Shown one piece after another: positions 61,681 through 64,000 of a DNA stretch of 64,000 bases. The stretch covers positions 82,405,001 through 82,469,000 of the forward strand of contig NC_134106.1 of the NCBI RefSeq assembly GCF_040939455.1, read 5' to 3'. The position numbers and the translations under genes were made by a program. The notes under the pieces were generated by a model that made no database searches, was not told where the DNA came from, and was given only the letters and a program-made list of their open reading frames with translations. Source of the stretch: Microcebus murinus. Taxonomy: Eukaryota; Chordata; Mammalia; Primates; Cheirogaleidae. Position 1 is the first letter of the stretch. Each line of letters opens with the position of its first letter.

Positions 61681-62768
61681 AGTTTGGGAACAAGCTCATT
61701 AGATATTAGAACTGGACATGAACTGATAAAAGAGGTTTTCATTTTTATTTAGCCCATTTAGTATGAACAGCCCTACCCTTCCTTGTGGAAACGTCAATAT
61801 AGTTGTTTATGGGGCGTTATCCCAGATCTGATTGGGGATGCTATCAATATAGGTGATGTGCAGCTGACACTTTTAACTCTGAAGAATTCTGTTTTAAAAA
61901 CATCTGGTCCCAAGGTTTTCTAACAATAACTTGCCTACCTATAGACAAAAGCTCATCTGGGTGGAAATTAAAAGGTCTGGGTGTGAATTCTCCTGATAGG
62001 TTAATCATTACTTTGCCTCTCGGGGGCCCCATGCCTTCATTTGCAGTGTAAAGAGTGGGTGCACTCAAAGATTTCCAAGGTGTTTTTCTCTTCTAGTGCT
62101 CTCTGATTTTATTAATATTCACATTTTAGCCTATAAGTTCTCCATATTTATTGACTTCTAGTAGCCATGTTGTTTCCTTCTGTGATGCAGAACAGTCTTC
62201 TGGAGGCAGGCAGAGTCCTGAGCTCTGCTCCCCCGCGTGCTTCTGCATGGCAAGCATGGTGTGATGAGGGCACTGAGCGGATTTATACTCTTAATCTTTG
62301 AGTGTCCACAAGGAAAAATATTGAAATTTAAAGCAATTGAAAATTGATTTAGACATAAAGCGAATAGAATAACTTTAACTTCGTATTTGCAAGTAAACTC
62401 ATAGTCCTCCCAAATCATTTGGTTTTTATTTTGGCTTTATAATATACTACATAAAACCTTTTAGACCTCTAAAAGAACTGTGGTTTAGACTAAAACAAAA
62501 TACTTTATGATGTTGCCTGTGTAAGATGGAAAATAAGGCTTTATTACACATGTTGTGGTTATGTCCCAAATTCCCAAATCAATGTCATTTTTGTTAAAAA
62601 TGATCGATATTATTCATGCAGTAAAATAACTCATTTGATTATTCCCTGTATTATTCTCAGGAACATATTATGAGCCAGATTCTGATTTTTATACTCATGA
62701 AAATTCTACCTAATGCTTTAAATGGAATCTAATTGATTTCTAATTTATTCTGTAGGAGGAATGTGTTG

Positions 62769-62811
62769 AGTTGTGTGTGCGCACGCGTGCATTTGTGTGT
62801 GTGTGTGTTTT
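62769..62811. repeat. Alternating GT/GC simple repeat
   Basis: 'gttgtgtgtgcgcacgcgtg' then 'catttgtgtgtgtgtgtg': alternating purine/pyrimidine with GC steps in the centre, a pattern with high Z-DNA propensity. Confidence 0.85.
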
Positions 62812-63045
62812 CATATGTTCAGAACCTAGCTTTAGATACTTATATTAACTTATATTAGGGTGTTTTTGAAAGTAAGTTCTTTAACATTACTAGTGCTAAG
62901 ACATAATTCTGTTTAACCAAAAATGTGGAACATCTTTTATTTCACTTGTGAAAATTAAAAAAAACAACAACTTTATTTAATTGAATGAGACTATTAATGA
63001 GTAAATATACTTAAAATTTTAGAGAATGTTTTCCAAGTTGATGGA

Positions 63046-63460
63046 TGTATCAGTTGTATATTGCTGCATAGCAAACCACCCCAAATTTTAGTGACTTAAA
63101 ACAATGAAGAGTTATAATTCCTCATGAGTCTGTGGGTGAATAATCTGAGTATTGCCATTGCTAGTTTTCCCTGCATGCAGCTGCAGGGTCAGCTTAACTC
63201 AGTGGTCCAGTGTGGCTGACAGGTGATCCTGAATGTTGGACGGGGTGCTACGGTTCTTCTCCACACAGCAGGCTACCATGGGCTTCTGCACAGCATGGTG
63301 AATTGAGATTCCCAAGAGCGTCCAAGCAGAAGCTGCAGGGCCTCTTGAAGCCTGGACACCAGAATTGGCACATCCGTGTCATGACTTCCTATAGTTCACA
63401 CAAGTGACAAATACAGCCATGGGAAGAACAGAGAAGCAGCATCATTCTGCAAAACAGACA
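63046..63460 (-). mobile_element. MaLR-type LTR (MLT1-like), antisense
   Basis: Starts TGTATCAG and ends near AAAACAGACA, that is TG...CA. Internal antisense landmarks: 'gtatattgctgcatagcaaa' then 'ccaccccaaattttagtgac' then 'ttaaaacaatgaag', 'ttctccacacagcaggctac', 'catgggcttctgcacagcat', 'agaagctgcagggcctcttg' and 'atgacttcctatagttcaca'. On the minus strand the end reads '...gccgctaa'-like text then 'atacaactgataca', typical of a MaLR LTR terminus. The 65-codon plus frame at 63210 is chance. Confidence 0.6.
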
Positions 63461-63793
63461 TGGGCATAGGGAGGTGTAATTCCATGAACTTCAATTTTAT
63501 TTCTCTATTGCCATGGGTCTTAGAACTACTAGGAGACCCCAAAGACTTTCAGCAAATTAAAAATTTCTCCAATCTTCCCATTAATTTTTTTTTTTTAGAA
63601 TGGCATACTCTCATCACTACCAGTCTTCCCTCACTTTACAAAATAAAGCCTACTTACTGCCAATCCATCATTGTCCTATGGCAAATTATGCCGGGGTTCT
63701 CAACAAGGTGAACATTCCAAATATTGTTGTACCTCACCATCAAACTGGCACTGACTGATCAACACTAAAGTGCTCACACAATAGTAATATTAT
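63461..63793. other. Unique sequence before the last L1
   Basis: Nothing recognised. The 83-codon plus frame at 63460-63711 has no domain. Confidence 0.45.
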
Positions 63794-63985
63794 TTGGGGG
63801 CGGGAGGTGGGGGTGGGGGTGGGGGGTTGGGGTGGGTAAACTCATAACTAATGGACATGGTGAGCATTGTAGGGGGTGAAAAGGTACATCTCAAATCATG
63901 TTTGAGATGTGTCAAAGTCATAATATGTACACAAAATATTTGTACCCCCATAATTTCCTGAAATAAAAAAAATTAAAATAAATAC
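63794..63985 (+). mobile_element. Short 5'-truncated young L1 3' end (strepsirrhine type)
   Basis: A G-rich polypurine start (63796-63837), then L1 3' UTR text ('taatggacatggtgagcatt', 'gtagggggtgaaaaggtaca'), the terminal motif TTTGTACCCCCATAATTTCC at about 63940, and an A-rich tail. The flanks AGTAATATTATT and ACTAATTATTAT look like a slightly decayed target duplication. About 190 bp long, non-coding, and very similar in structure to the copy at 23161-23352. Confidence 0.85.
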
Positions 63986-64000
63986 TAATTATTATGTATG

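Larger units (their letters stand above)
60898..63045. other. Unique sequence with minor simple repeats
   Basis: Apart from the simple repeats listed separately and A-runs near 61435 and 61475, no repeat or gene recognised. Minus frames of 71, 74 and 86 codons (61402-62418) carry no domain. Confidence 0.4.

Overview
This is 64 kb of AT-rich mammalian nuclear DNA, most likely from a strepsirrhine primate (lemur, galago or loris group). The Alu at 60597-60880 and the 7SL-derived monomer at 57549-57726 point to a primate. The Alu right arm has the 'CTCTTGCTCAGGCT' and 'AGTGCTAGGATTACAGG' wording I associate with strepsirrhine Alus. Three young L1 3' ends (about 23290, 39912 on the minus strand, and 63940) share the terminal motif 'TTTGTACCCCCATAAT', which I also associate with strepsirrhine L1s. 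No bacterial, plasmid, phage or CRISPR signal was seen.

I cannot support a complete protein-coding gene. The long open frames come from L1 ORF1/ORF2 remnants, microsatellites or chance. The best coding candidate is a possible last exon on the minus strand at 49618-49765: a branch-point-like sequence, a pyrimidine tract and AG, then 48 open codons and TAA. It lies about 115 bp from the only CpG-rich patch in the window (about 49880-50345), and both sit in the most repeat-poor part (about 47.4-57.5 kb). If the window has a functional locus, this is the place to look first.

Layout. 0-9 kb: antisense L1 fragments, MIRs and unique AT-rich DNA. 9-16 kb: L2 and L1M relics, an ERVL-class LTR at 14138-14962 carrying a 238-bp (TTC)n(TC)n tract, and a hAT element at 15429-15635 with terminal inverted repeats. 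17-21 kb: a perfect 54-bp tandem duplication, LTR fragments and an internally deleted antisense L1M/HAL1-like element. 23-35 kb: a short young L1, MIRs, L2 copies (one split at a TTAA by a piggyBac-like insertion) and a 1.4-kb L1 3' end. 35.4-39.9 kb: a nearly full-length, very old antisense L1M, followed by a younger L1 with a twin-priming inversion. 41-47 kb: MIR and L2 relics. 47-57 kb: the repeat-poor zone. 57-64 kb: Alu monomer and dimer, an antisense L1 carrying a tailless 5S rRNA fragment, MaLR-type LTRs and a young L1 end with a G-quadruplex-prone tract.

The sequence does not show a new multigene system. The strongest observations are the candidate exon with its CpG patch, the 5S rRNA fragment flanked by a short duplication inside an L1, the twin-primed L1 and the piggyBac-like insertion. 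Repeat family names come from recognising consensus wording by eye, and boundaries are generally good only to about 10-50 bp.
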